64,000 nucleotides of DNA from Bacillota bacterium (GTDB taxonomy: Bacteria; Bacillota; Bacilli; Alicyclobacillales; SLC66): NCBI GenBank assembly GCA_021820975.1, contig JAKADA010000004.1, positions 1-64,000 of the forward strand. Direction: 5' to 3'. How positions within the stretch are numbered: the stretch's first letter is position 1; every line of letters starts with the position of its first letter. This document shows, piece by piece, positions 63,604-64,000 of the stretch. A program made the position numbers and the translations under genes. The notes under the pieces are model-generated. The model worked only from the letters and a program-made list of their open reading frames with translations. It did no database searches and was not told where the DNA came from.

Positions 63604-64000
63604 CTAAGTAAAGGACACATCACGCGCATGTTCAACATCACGTGTCAATTGCTGTCGCAACATGTCTAAGGAAGAAAATTGCTGTTCTTCACGCAGAAAT
63701 TCATCAAACTCAATACACAGCGTTTTTTCATACAAATCCACATTTACAAGGTCTGGAAAATGAACTTCAAGTCGTAATGCATTTTCACGAGTAACCGTCG
63801 GACGACGACCTATATTCATGACACCGAGAACTTTTTTTTCATCAATCATACTTTTCACCGCATAAACGCCTTCACGAGGTAAAACGTAGGGCTCCGTTAC
63901 AACCAAATTTGCTGTAGGAAAGCCAATCGTGCGGCCTAGGTGCTGTCCGTGTACAACCATCGCACAAATTTTATAAGGACGATTTAGGAGTCGACACGCC
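63604..64000 (-). CDS. ribF: bifunctional riboflavin kinase/FAD synthetase RibF, 5' end outside window
   Basis: The reading frame is open to the window edge, so only the C-terminal 131 residues (riboflavin kinase domain) are visible. RLLNRPYKICAMVVHGQHLG and RTIGFPTANL are the nucleotide/Mg-binding start of that domain, VYAVKSM and GVMNIGRRPTV follow, and EVHFPDLVNVDLYEKTL carries the catalytic-type Glu. The internal ATG at 63960 is not the start. The order ribF-rpsO-pnp is as in Bacillus. Confidence 0.95.
   Translation of the reverse strand, partial: ACRLLNRPYKICAMVVHGQHLGRTIGFPTANLVVTEPYVLPREGVYAVKSMIDEKKVLGVMNIGRRPTVTRENALRLEVHFPDLVNVDLYEKTLCIEFDEFLREEQQFSSLDMLRQQLTRDVEHARDVSFT

Overview
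The window looks like a chromosome segment of an endospore-forming Bacillota (Bacilli) of medium GC content. The evidence is cotE, spoVFA/spoVFB (dipicolinate synthase), ylxY, tepA, ylzJ and spoIIIE, plus the Bacillus-like orders rpsO-pnp-ylxY-mlpA, spoVFA-spoVFB-asd-dapG-dapA-rnjB-tepA-ylzJ-spoIIIE, rimO/pgsA/cinA/recA/recX/rny/ymdB and miaB-mutS-mutL-miaA-hfq. Gene content and protein style suggest an Alicyclobacillaceae-like organism; this is inference, since no 16S rRNA gene is present. All genes but one lie on the minus strand, so biological order runs from high to low coordinates.

Accessory part (1-16.6 kb). The left edge holds an IS3-type element whose orfB carries a one-base frameshift. 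Next comes a complete sugar operon read leftwards: lacI-type repressor, secreted solute-binding protein, two permeases and two ATPases of the dipeptide/oligosaccharide (Opp/Dpp) type, and a GH35-like beta-galactosidase. It has a recognisable promoter, a LacI-type operator and an intra-operon stem-loop. Further on are a membrane-anchored protein with seven Trp-rich repeats (probable beta-propeller), a secreted GH13 amylase with its own promoter and LacI/MalR-type operator, and an overlapping pair encoding an EAL phosphodiesterase and an exported parvulin-type foldase.

Core part (16.6-64 kb). It runs leftwards from ribF at the right edge. First come rpsO, pnp, ylxY, an M16 peptidase, dut, spoVFA/B, asd, dapG, dapA, rnjB, tepA, ylzJ and spoIIIE: translation/RNA turnover, then lysine/dipicolinate synthesis, then sporulation. 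After one small secreted protein and the only forward gene come a BMP-type lipoprotein, ymfK, a RodZ-like protein, yajQ, rimO, pgsA, cinA, a DEAD-box helicase, recA (with a LexA box), recX, rny, ymdB, a dipeptidase and cotE. Then follows a tight run of five ligase genes, and then miaB, mutS, mutL, an RsmJ-like methyltransferase, miaA, hfq, a radical SAM protein and tRNA-Thr.

The strongest candidate for an under-described system is 26149-32206, directly downstream of the spore coat morphogen cotE. It holds four divergent YheC/YheD-type ATP-grasp proteins and, in the middle, a fusion of a degenerate ATP-grasp-like half with a glutamine-synthetase-like COOH-NH2 ligase. They overlap or nearly touch and look like one amide/peptide-bond-forming pathway tied to spore coat assembly. 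An unclassified structured RNA with its own promoter and intrinsic terminator lies between this cluster and miaB.
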